This document shows positions 1-9,703 of a stretch of DNA of 64,000 bases, one piece after another. Both the position numbers and the translations under genes were made by a program. Source of the DNA: Kuschelorhynchus macadamiae (taxonomy: Eukaryota > Arthropoda > Insecta > Coleoptera > Curculionidae); assembly GCA_030620095.1 (NCBI GenBank), contig JAUTXW010000136.1:1302001-1366000 (forward strand). The letters are read 5' to 3'. Position 1 is the stretch's first letter, and each line of letters starts with the position of its first letter. The notes under the pieces were generated by a model. It did no database searches and was not told the DNA's origin. It saw only the letters and a program-made list of their open reading frames with translations.

Positions 1-702
1 CAGGTTCTGCTTTGGTTTTTCGCTCGGGACTAACAACTGGAGATTATCATGGACAGATGAATAGAGATAATTTTGAAAAGTGGTTGCTCGAGAAGCTTCT
101 ACCTAACATTTCTCCCAAATCAGTCGTGGTAATGGATAATACGTCTTATCATTCTCACGTAGAAGATAAAGTGCCAACTAAATACTCTACAAAAGCTCAT
201 ATGATATCGTGGCTTAAATCGAACAATCTTGTATGTGATACAACATGGAGAAAATATCAATTATATGAAGTAATATCAGCCAACAAGCCTAGAGAAACAA
301 AAGTATAAAATTGACGGTTTTTTACGTAACCTCGGTCATACACCGTTGCCTCCATACATGTGGGACCTCAACCCTATTGAACTTGCGTGGACAGGAGTAA
401 AAAAATATATTCGAGAGCGCAACACCGGTGAACTTTCAATTAAAGATTTAAATAAAATAACATTAGAAGCGATTGACTCAATATCGGCTGAAAATTGGAA
501 ATCGTATGTTAAACATGTTCGTTCTATTGAAGATAAATACTGGGAAGTAGATGGCAAAATTGAAACGGTTATTGATGATTTAGTTATCACACTGCGATCT
601 TCAAGTAGTGACGACGAAACCATATCATTTTTAGATGAAGACAACGATTTAGAAGGAATCGAACCATTAGAATCACAGCCGTCAACCTCAAAAATAGCTT
701 AG
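1..702 (+). pseudogene. DDE transposase fragment (IS630/Tc1-mariner superfamily), frameshifted
   Basis: Would encode the catalytic half of a cut-and-paste transposase; the N-terminal DNA-binding part lies outside the window. The frame is open from the window edge to 308 and contains VVVMDNTSYHS, which fits the second catalytic Asp. A different frame covers 346-702 and contains MWDLNPIELAW, the third acidic block of the family. The two parts meet at a frameshift near 300-345, so the gene is broken. The C-terminus is acidic and Ser-rich (DDETISFLDEDNDLEG) and ends at a normal stop. No ends of the parent element can be identified here. The superfamily call is fairly sure; the subfamily is not known. 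Confidence 0.7.
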
Positions 703-879
703 TTTTTTTTCATATATTTTGGAAAATTGTTCATAAAGTAGCTGTCAATAAACTGCTTCAAAACAATTAATTTTCTGTTCAATACCGGGTGTCAAAAAAT
801 ATCTAATATTGCAATTAATATTTGAAAAACTACAGAACTCATATTTTTCCAAAATTAACACATCAATGTAGTTATAGAA

Positions 880-1549
880 GGGGAGCCATCACTGATTCCA
901 GTGAACAAGATTTGTCAAAATTTTAACTTATGCAGTTCGATTTTGGGCTATTCGGGTATACCAAAAGTGACCGATTGTCTCCGTCATATTATTTTGTACA
1001 GGGGCGTCATTGTAAGTAAAAGTCTTAACTTTGGAGATACAGGGTTTTAAGAAAACTTTTTTTAAAAATCCTAATTCTGATGCTATCATAGATAAATAAC
1101 TGTGTGAAATTTGATACACGTCTTTTATGCATAAAAGGGCATCTTTTATTAACAATCAATTTTTGAAATTTCTACCAGTGGCGTGCATAGGTAATTAACC
1201 TGGGTAAATCCGTATGCTCCTTAATGCATAGAAGACGTGTATCAAATTTCATGCAGTTATCTACAATAGCATCAGAATTGGGATAGAAAAAAATTATTTC
1301 TTTTTAAACTTTACCACCCTGTATCTCAAAAGTTAAGACTTTTAGGACATAAAAACAACCCTTTTAACATCAGCACGCAATTAGGAAACGCCCTGTATAG
1401 CACTTCACAATGACGGCCCTTGTATAAAATAATATGACAAGCGGAGACAGACGGCCACTTTTGGCATACCCGAGTAGTCCAAAGTCGAACTGCATAAATT
1501 AAAATTTTGATAAATCTCGTTCACTAGATCTGATGCTGGCTGCCCTTGT
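880..1549. repeat. foldback (hairpin) repeat
   Basis: Two inverted arms, roughly 880-1146 and 1205-1549, read as imperfect reverse complements. GATACACGTCTT near 1112 pairs with AAGACGTGTATC near 1230, and GGAGCCATCA near 882 pairs with the diverged GATGCTGGCTGCC near 1533. The right arm carries extra sequence around 1345-1400. There is no coding capacity. Likely a non-autonomous foldback element or MITE; no target duplication was found. Confidence 0.65.
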
Positions 1550-1567
1550 AAATCGTGAATCATTATA

Positions 1568-3067
1568 CTGGGTGGTCCAATAATAGTGGACGTAGGCAGT
1601 AGCCCGGGAACCGTTGATGATAGATTTCAGGAAAAAATATATTTATAGGTAAATCGATCAAGAAAAATCAAAATGAAATTATTTTAAAATTCGAAAGTTT
1701 GCCGCTTTTGCAACACAAAAGAGATATAGAAGTGCGGTACACGAAAGAAAACAGACAAATATAGATAAAGGTTCATTAAGCATAGTTACATTTTTTAATT
1801 AGTGTAGTCAAAAAGGAGTGCCATATTATTTAAAGAACGACGGGACACCACTGGTTTAAAGAGATTTCTTGGCCGACCTTCCTAAACCGATTGACTCCGC
1901 CCGGTTTTCTTTCGTGTCCCGCACTTTAAATGCGCCAGCTATACCGGCCAAGATAAATCGCTTTAAATTATTTTCAAGTTCGAAAGTTGGCCGCTAGGGG
2001 GAGTAACAGCAACACAAAAGTGTAAATGCCAATTTTCTCTTAAATTTCCAAAATTGAGGTATGTTGAAAATATAAGCATTGTAGTATTCAAACCATTACG
2101 CACTTTTTTGGTTCAGGTCATTTTAGCTAATTGCCAAAAATAAAGTGGTGATGGAAGACCAAACATTTTTACTTTCAAATGTAGATATCTCTGTTTTAGA
2201 TGAACCGATTTTTTTCAACTTTTTGTCGAAAAAAAGTGCTTCTTTTGCTCTATTCGAGGAGCCATACACTATACCGTAGAGACTTTGTTAGTGGTCACTA
2301 GATGGCGTTGTTTCGGAGCCTCGTTTTTTTCCAGTTTTCTGGTTTTTTCCTAAAATTTTGGCATTAATTGAAAAGAGAGATGCAAATAATTTTCCCTTTG
2401 CTTGCTCACTTTTTCTCCTCTTCAAAACGGCAAGGTTAATTTTACAATCCGACGTTTCATATTCGAGAGATCATCATCAACTTTCTTTATTTAAATGAGG
2501 ACCTGGATTTTTATTTTACTATTCAATGCACTTCATAACTACCAAATAAATTGTGATATAAAAGTCATGGCGTACCATTTGATTTTTTTTGAGAAAATCA
2601 GCATTATTAGGAGAATTCCGAAACAGCGCCATCTAGTTACCACTAACAAAGTCATTACGGTACAGTTTATTGCTCCACAAGTAGAGCAAAAAAAAGCTCG
2701 ACACCAAGTTAAATGAAATCGGTTCATCCAAAACCGAGATATCTACATTTGAAAGTAAAAATGTTTGACCCTCCCCCAACCACTTTATTTTTGAAAATAG
2801 AGAAGAATGCTAATGCAACAAAGTGCGTAATTGGTTGAAGCATACAATGTTTATATTTTCCATAAACTTCAATTTTGGAAATTTAAGAGAGCTGGCATTT
2901 ACACTTTTTTGTTGCTGTTACGCCCCCTAGCGGCGGATTTTCGAACTTGAAAATAATTTACAGCCATTTCACTTGGCCGATTTACCTATAAACATTTATT
3001 TTTCATAAGTTCTGTCATTAGTGGTTCCCGAGCTACAGCCGATGTCCTCTTTTATTGGACCACCATG
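1568..3067. mobile_element. TA-flanked long-hairpin non-autonomous element
   Basis: The left end CTGGGTGGTCCAATAATAG and the right end (reverse complement CATGGTGGTCCAATAAAAG) are inverted and each abuts TA (1566-1567 and 3068-3069), as in Tc1/mariner-type insertions. The inversion continues inward almost to the centre: the segment with CTAGATGGCG near 2299 pairs with CGCCATCTAG near 2626, and the block around 2000-2110 pairs with 2820-2930. No transposase is encoded, so it would have to be moved by an enzyme from elsewhere. The left arm contains a separate smaller insertion. Confidence 0.75.
1731..1925. repeat. small inverted-repeat insertion inside the left arm of the 1568-3067 element
   Basis: AGTGCGGTACACGAAAGAAAAC at 1731-1752 is matched by its diverged reverse complement at 1904-1925. 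The host arm's sequence (AATTCGAAAGTTTGCCGC and a near-repeat of it) occurs on both sides, at about 1688-1705 and 1978-1995, and the right arm has no counterpart of this block. It looks like a nested MITE of roughly 200 bp. Confidence 0.5.
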
Positions 3068-3069
3068 TA

Positions 3070-5336
3070 CAGGGTGTCCGGATTTGGTTGCAAAAGCAGG
3101 GTATCTCGCTTATTTTTAAAGATAGAATAGAGCAAATTTTTTGTGAAACTCATGAAGCCGTAAACAAAATTTTCATAGCCTTCTTCGTTTATGAGATACA
3201 GGGCGAAATAGAAAATTTTGCATTTTGGGACCCCCCTCGTATCCTTTAACTTAACGCAAAGGGAAAAATTGTTGCTTGTGCAGTTTTTTGAGTTGTTATT
3301 TTTTAGATATGACCAAAAGTTGTGTTTTTTTATACACCCTGTATATTTGTCCAGAAATTGATTTGTCCTTTTAAAAGCTTCTCAAAAATATATAATAGTA
3401 TGGGTCTATTTTATTAAACAACAACAAAAATCCTAATTTTTATAATTATCATCCCAAATTTTGCAGTAGGCCATGCAAAACGATGCCGTTTTCTTTTGTT
3501 TTCTTGGAAGCAAATGACATTTCCCAATTTTGTACGCGTATATAAAATATAGCGCTAGTTTTTTGTATTTATTTATTGTGTAAAAATATATTTGTATTAT
3601 TATGGAAGAAAACCAAACTTTAAAAATAAATATACTATTGAAATACTACTGCTTAATTTTTATTTAGATATCCAGAAAGGAGGCAACCTAATATATCCAC
3701 TTTTTATCGGATAAAAAAGAATTTACTTAATCACGGATCATTTATCAAACCTCGTACGAAAACATATAATAAAGAAAATCAGGAGGCTGACGAAATTACG
3801 GTTTTGGCTAATGCAGAAGCTTACCCAACAAACTCTTGTAGGGCCAGTAAAAACAGCATAGGGATTCCAAAAACTAGAGTTCAAGAAATTCTTAAAAAGC
3901 ACAAATACCACCCACACAAATTTAGGCTCGTGCAGCACTTACAGCCAGGGGATGCAGAGCGTCGGGTAGTCTTCTGCAATTGGTTTCGAGACAGACGCGA
4001 TATGGTTAGAGATTTTGAAAGGAAGGTTATATGGTCAGACGAAGCACATTTCAGTAATTCTGGTATACTCAATAGGCACAATAGTAGATTCTGGTCCAGG
4101 AAAATCAACACATATTTCCCAGAAGACAGCAGGGCAGGTTTGGAATGTTTCCTGCTTCATATAGAACACATATAAAATTTTATATATTTGAGGGAAATCT
4201 AACAGCCAATCGCTATATAGAAATTTTAGAGGCAGCTATCTAAATTATGACGATGTTCCTCTAGCGCAAATTAACGAAATTTATTTTCAACAGGACGGTG
4301 CTCCTGCACACAATTCTGGAATGACGAGATTATTTCTGGACAATAATTTTACCAATCAATGGATCGAAACAAATGGACCTATAAGATGGCCCCCTAGGTC
4401 CCCAGATTTTTTGTCGATTTTAGATTTCTTTCTATGGGAATATCTGGAAAATAGAATTTACAAAGACCACTATGATAATGTCCAAGATTTAGGAAATGCA
4501 ATAAGAGAAAATTTTCGCTATTTACAAAATCATCCCGTTATTTTGCTTAATTCCCTAAAACGAATACGAAAATTGTGCGAAGCATGCATAGAACAAAATG
4601 GAAATCAGTTTGAACAGTTCTTTTGATTTCATTGGTTACTGTAGTTCTTATACGACAGTTGATTTTTGCTGAAAGGCTTGTTACATAATAATTTATTACT
4701 GTTTTGTTCTTGTGTTACGTAAATCTAGGTAGGTGGTACTTTTTTGGTGCGAAATTATCAATACATATTTTGATAAATAGATTTAATTACATATTTATTT
4801 TGATTTATTGTTAGGATGTAGATATTGTTAAGGACTTTAAATAAAAGGCAGCATTGTTTTGCATGGCCTACTGCAAAATTTGGGATGATAATTATAAAAA
4901 TTAGGATTTTTGTTGTTGTTTATTAAAATAGACCCATACTATTATATATTTTTGAGAAGCTTTTAAAAGGACAAATCAACTTCTGGACAAATATACAGGG
5001 AGTCCCATTTAAAAAAACACAACTTTGGGTCATATCTAAAAAATAACAACTCAAATAAAAAATATGACTACGCTACTGGATCCAGCGTGAAAAACTGCAT
5101 AAGTAGCAATTTTTCCCTTTGCGTTAAGTTAAAGGATAACTAAGAAACGAGGGAAGTCCCAAAATGCAAAATTTTCTATTTCGCCCTGTATCTCATAAAC
5201 GAAGAAGGCTATGAAAATTTTGTTTACGGCTTCATGAGTTTCACAAAAAATTAGCTCAGGTTCGTGAAAACCGCAAGGTTCTATCTTTAAAAATAAGCGA
5301 GGTACCCTGCTTTTGCAACCAAATCCGGACACCCTG
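3070..5336 (+). mobile_element. Tc1/mariner-superfamily element with TIRs of about 400 bp
   Basis: Ends are CAGGGTGTCCGGATTTGG at 3070 and its reverse complement finishing at 5336. The left flank is TA (3068-3069); the right flank is TT, a decayed TA. The arms, about 3070-3484 and 4858-5336, are inverted copies. Inside each arm a second, inward-facing copy of the terminal motif sits before TATA (ACACCCTG at 3334; CAGGGAGTCC at 4996). The core holds a broken transposase on the plus strand. The left TA is also the right flank of the element ending at 3067. Confidence 0.85.
3668..4626 (+). pseudogene. Tc1/mariner-superfamily transposase (DUF4817-type), broken
   Basis: Cut-and-paste transposase exon 2 of the element at 3070-5336. 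It begins after an apparent splice acceptor TTTTTATTTAG (ends 3667) with codons for YPERRQPN, the same exon boundary seen in the copies near 52 and 54 kb. Then come an HTH region (GIPKTRVQEILKKHKYHPHKF), the first Asp in VIWSDEAHFS, the second in YFQQDGAPAH and the third in WPPRSPDFLSILDFFLW, with 36 residues between the last two by my count. The frame runs to a stop at 4175 and is shifted between there and about 4270; it resumes and ends at 4626 with GNQFEQFF, the shared C-terminus. Exon 1 is not recognisable. Confidence 0.8.
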
Positions 5337-6839
5337 TTCACCAGAGAAATTTAAAAGTATTCAGCAATAAAAATTATGAGCTCGGAACCCCCTTCCCTCC
5401 GAAAGAAAATCCTAAATACGCACACACTGTCGCAAAATGCATCACATCAGACTTGTAGGAAAATATATAATATATAATAAAGACATTTCTTTAAAATTGT
5501 AAATGGTTCACACCGTTACAAGTACCGAAAAATAATTCAAGTACACCAAGTCTATTTGTAAGTAAGCCGCCAGACCATAATAGCAGTAAATATTGTACGT
5601 CATTGTTATAGTTTTACTCATAGCTATTAGGCAAAAACAGTTTAACGAAAAAAGTATCCTTAACACGATTCTTTACAACGTTAAGTTGTTGACTTTTCAT
5701 GGTTCATTTTACACAGAAAACAACCGTTGACAGAATTTTATTCTGATCTATTCATATTAGAATATACAGTGCGACCAGTAAAGTGCGCAATAAATGGGAT
5801 TTTGTTTAAATAATTGGCTTTAATAAAATTTAAGTTTGCAAAAGTGGTGGGGCAGGTAGGCATTATCTCTGAGGGTGGAAGGGGGGGTAGTACAAAATAT
5901 TTTTTCAAGTTCTTAACCATTAGCTAATTTAGCATTTTATTTGGGGGGGTTTCCCAGCTCATTTTTGTTGATGACTAAAAAGAGAAAAAAAAGGTCCTCA
6001 TTTTCATATATGAATGACTAAATAACTCAGGATTTTGTTCCAGGGAGGGATTCGGCTAGTAATTTTTGTTGCGTTTGGGCATCTTTTGCGGAAGGAGGGT
6101 TAACCCTAACCTCGCCCTCCCCCCCCGTAGCTACGACACAGTGCAGGAAGTCAGAAGATTTTTACTTGTAAAATATTACAAAATGACGTTAAAAGAGTTA
6201 GTCACGTGATTTATGCAACCTTTTGAATCTGACATTTTTTCTAAATGATACCTTCTTTCTCATCGCACCGGAATTTGATTTTCTTTACATTTCTTTAATA
6301 TATGGTTAATTTATAAGAGAGAGACAGCAAACAAAAATTGCAACAAAAGTCAAAGAAACCGTCAAGGACAGATAGAAAAAAAATCTAATAGAAGATATAT
6401 TTCTTCACGCAATAAAGTTATAAAACCAAAAATCTACTTATTTACATAAATATTCGAAAAAGTGTTCAAATCTTATTGACATCTTATATTTTTGGTTTAT
6501 TTGTTCCCTTGTCTATTCTGTCCGTGGACTTAGTGTATAAAACCAATTTTTTCAACCTTACAGGGTAGCCCTAGGGTAATAAAACAGCCCCCTGAATACG
6601 AAAAAAAATTGTATGTAGCTTTTTAAATAACGGTGAAACAGATAATTTTTCTTTTATGTTTTAGTGTATAAAAACTTTTTTCAACTATGCATGGAATTCT
6701 AGAAGGACGAAACCTTTAAAAGCAAAAAAATATCAAAATCTATCAGCTTTTTTAAAAAATCGGAAAACTTCCTTCACCCGCAACTTTTCTTTTATTAGGA
6801 ATAATGAAGTGTGACCCAATTTAGTTCAGTGCATAGTCA
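5337..6839. other. no gene seen; low-complexity AT-rich sequence
   Basis: Read on both strands, this stretch has only short spurious frames. It holds G-runs near 5880-5950, a C-run near 6120, and a line close to a TE end at 5763 (ATACAGTGCGACCAGTAAAG), whose reverse complement occurs near 50737. Nothing else can be supported. Confidence 0.5.
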
Positions 6840-7980
6840 TTTAGTACCACACGTATACTTTCTTTTTAAACATTTTTATTGGGAGCCATTTTGTTCCATC
6901 ATATTGGATTCCTGACAACAGTTTACCACTTTTTATTTATGCCACAATGGGTTTTTGGGCATAATTTAAAATAAATTCAATAAGTAGTTTTTACATTGAC
7001 ACACACCGCTATTTTGCTACGTCATGTTGAACTCTTACTAGTTTATCCCCATAACACATTTAATTTTTCTGCAAAATTTAAAGTCAGTTGAATAAGATTT
7101 TTTTACGTTGATATTTTAAAAATTGTATTTGGGCGCCATTTTGTTCCGCCATCTTGAATTCGTACAACAACTTTATCAGCTTATCTCCATATCACACTTA
7201 ATGCTTGCATAAATATTGAGATGAAAAAAATTCAGGTATATTGGATAATTAGTTTTTTTAGTAATAATTTTTTTAACGTTTCATTAGACCGGAAGTCTGG
7301 CATAGTGGATTTTTACCAAAATATTACTAGATCATCCTCAAATGACCCTTAATTTTTGACTAAAATTTAAAGTCAAACGGATGATTAGTTTTTAAGCTAT
7401 GCTGTGAACTGACAGACAGACAGATAAACCGACTAACAGACCGACTGAATTGATAAAACATATTTTTTGGCATCTAGGGATGCTAAAACGTGAAGATGAA
7501 GGATGATTTTTCACGATTATAAACATTTTCTTTGTCCGCCATTTTGTTCGGCCATCTTGAGTTAGTACCACAGTTTTACTAGTTCATCTCTATACCACAA
7601 TTAGTTATGGTACACATTTTGAAATCAGTCCATATAGTAGTTTTTTCAGGCTGATTTTTAAATATTTTATTAATCCTCCATTTTGTTTCATTTTGGATTC
7701 GTATCCAAATCTTATCAGTTGCTTCTTAAATAATACGTCATGTTTGTGCAAAATTTGAGATAAGTTGTATAAGAAGTTTTTTAGTAACAATTTTTTTAAC
7801 GTTTCGCTAGGTCGCCATTTTGTTTTCCCATATTGGATTTTTATGAAAATGTTACCAGGTAATCCCCATATGACCCTTAATAGACAGACAGAGAAAACAT
7901 GTTTTTCGGCATCCAGGGACTCGTAAATATCTGAAAAAATCTCGGAGGGTGATTTTTTCACGATTACAATACTTCCCTTT
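6840..7980. repeat. dispersed repeat family 'CGCCATTTTGTT', copy 1
   Basis: Several diverged blocks of about 130-150 bp in a row. Each carries a CGCCATTTTGTTCCGCCATC-like stretch, then a GAATTCGTACCA-like stretch, a 'CACATTTAATTTTTGC' stretch and a TAGTTTTTTAGTA stretch. Between blocks lies a GACAGACAGACAGATAAACC tract. The same family recurs near 15.1, 23.1, 38.6, 41.1 and 61.1 kb. No open frame of interest. Orientation here matches the 41-kb copy. Confidence 0.65.
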
Positions 7981-8339
7981 TACGAGGGAGGTAAAAACTG
8001 TGACTCATTTTTTCCACTACTCAAGGTAGTCCTATTGGATAAGAGCTGCTGAAAAATACATTATTAATTCAATATATATAATAATTATTTTTTAGTTTCA
8101 AGTTACATAGGTTTAATTAGAAACAAAATTAAAATTTAAATATTTTTTATTAATGGAAAATTTGTAGTATTTTTTGTATATATTTTTATTTTTTTTCGAC
8201 TGCACATGGTGAGGCCTAGAAGGAAAATAGTTTTTAAATGCATTTTTTTACTTCAGAAATTAATAATATTTTTAGGAATAGGCCCAAAAAGTTAATTTTA
8301 TTATTTTTTTTTTGCATTTGAACCTCCATTTGAGAAAAC

Positions 8340-8521
8340 CATTGACATACAGGGTGGTTGTTTTATTATGGGACGATACATTATCTCGGAACCTGTAAGA
8401 CATTCTAAAGTTGTTTGAGGTAATCTGATCTTTTGTTTATGTATATTGTTCTATGCCCAAATCTAACCGTTTTTGACATATCTTATGTTTTATGTCAAAA
8501 ATGACGTTTGCAGGCCTCAAC
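8340..8521. repeat. TE-end fragment, inverted to the copy at 14232-14495
   Basis: It opens with TACAGGGTGGTTG, typical of Tc1/mariner-type ends in this window. The part 8395-8521 (including CTAACCGTTTTTGACATATC) reads as the reverse complement of 14232-14300 plus 14470-14495, with the distant copy carrying an extra insertion. It ends exactly at the TTAA of the neighbouring MITE. Confidence 0.6.
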
Positions 8522-8525
8522 TTAA

Positions 8526-9048
8526 GGGAGAACTGCACGCAAAAAGTGAAAAACCAGCGACAAGGTCTAGTCGAGTTGAAAGTAAGATGGAAAGGTAACT
8601 ACGCATTAAAAAAAATTCCTGCACGTCCGACCTCAAAAAAATGTGTTATGTACAGGTAATTTAAATTACATTTCGGTTAAAAATGGGTTCAAAAGGGTTC
8701 ACGTGCTGCAGAAATACAAAGACATGAGTATGATTTACCATTTCAAATTTTGCAGTTACGTAGACAAAGGATCAATGTAAGGCGGTAAAGAGTTTTGTGG
8801 AAAAAAAATTATATGCGAAAGCATGTGCGTCAAAAAGTGGTCAAAAAATGGTCGAAAATGGACAAATCTACTTTTATTTTATAACTCTAGATTTAATTTT
8901 TTCATAACAATTCGCATTTAGCGCCCAACTATACATATTTCCCTATTAAAATCACATTGAAGCTAATACATATCTCTTATAGTTTTAACATAATATTGCA
9001 GCTGCGGAAGGCTTGCAAATGATCCATATTACTGCGTGCAGTTCCCTC
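8526..9048. mobile_element. piggyBac-type MITE, TTAA duplicated
   Basis: Ends GGGAGAACTGCACGCA (8526) and TGCGTGCAGTTCCCTC (ends 9048) are imperfect inverted repeats, and each is flanked by TTAA (8522-8525, 9049-9052). Length is 523 bp with no coding frame. An unoccupied version of the target exists at 14232-14235: the reverse complement there reads GCCTCAACTTAAATGT, matching GCCTCAAC-TTAA to the left and TTAA-ATGT to the right of this element. TTAA specificity is a known property of piggyBac transposases. The ends differ from those of the piggyBac at 9704-12125. Confidence 0.85.
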
Positions 9049-9703
9049 TTAAATGTAATTATATAACTGATTTTCATCATTTAATAAATACATGGTGGCT
9101 TCTTTGTTTTTTCTGAATCAAACTGTGACTCATAGACTCTAGCAAAAATATATTATGTCCAAAGCGCATTTGCAGGCCGTCATAAAAGAAAAAGTCTTCG
9201 GTAAAACCCGAATTGAACACGCCCTTAATAAACAGTTGGAAATTAGTCACCGCCAACACAATGAACTAGTCGATAAAAATAGGCAAATATAAAGAAGACT
9301 TATCGATGTTGTTTGTTTTCTCGGACAGCACGAATTGGGATTTAGAGGTTATGCCAAAACAAGGGTTTCTTCAAATAGATGAAATTTTCAGGATTTACTT
9401 AGTTTAATGGCTAAATATGATGATTGCTTAAAAAATCATTTAGAGCAGTCTAGCGTTGTTCGCGGAAAGTCGAATGGAATCCAGAATGATTTAATATGGC
9501 GAGGCGCGGTTCATTGCTATTGTTCTGGACGAAACAACTGACATAGTATATATATGATAAAGTATTTTTCGTTACTTTAAGTGGCATGGCTGCTTTTTTT
9601 TCCAAGTCAACAAAACGTACACAAGCTTTGGACTCTATTGTCCACAAACGATTGCCCAAAGTAGTTCCTACTAGGTGGAACTATAATGGAAGACTTGTGT
9701 TAA

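Noticed and set aside
5129..5341. Minus-strand frame at the right end of the first Tc1/mariner element
   Set aside because: It lies wholly in the TIR and mirrors the plus-strand frame at 3055-3249 in the other arm; an artefact of the inverted repeat.
7605..7961. 118-codon minus-strand frame
   Set aside because: It lies inside the dispersed repeat, other copies of which do not keep it open.
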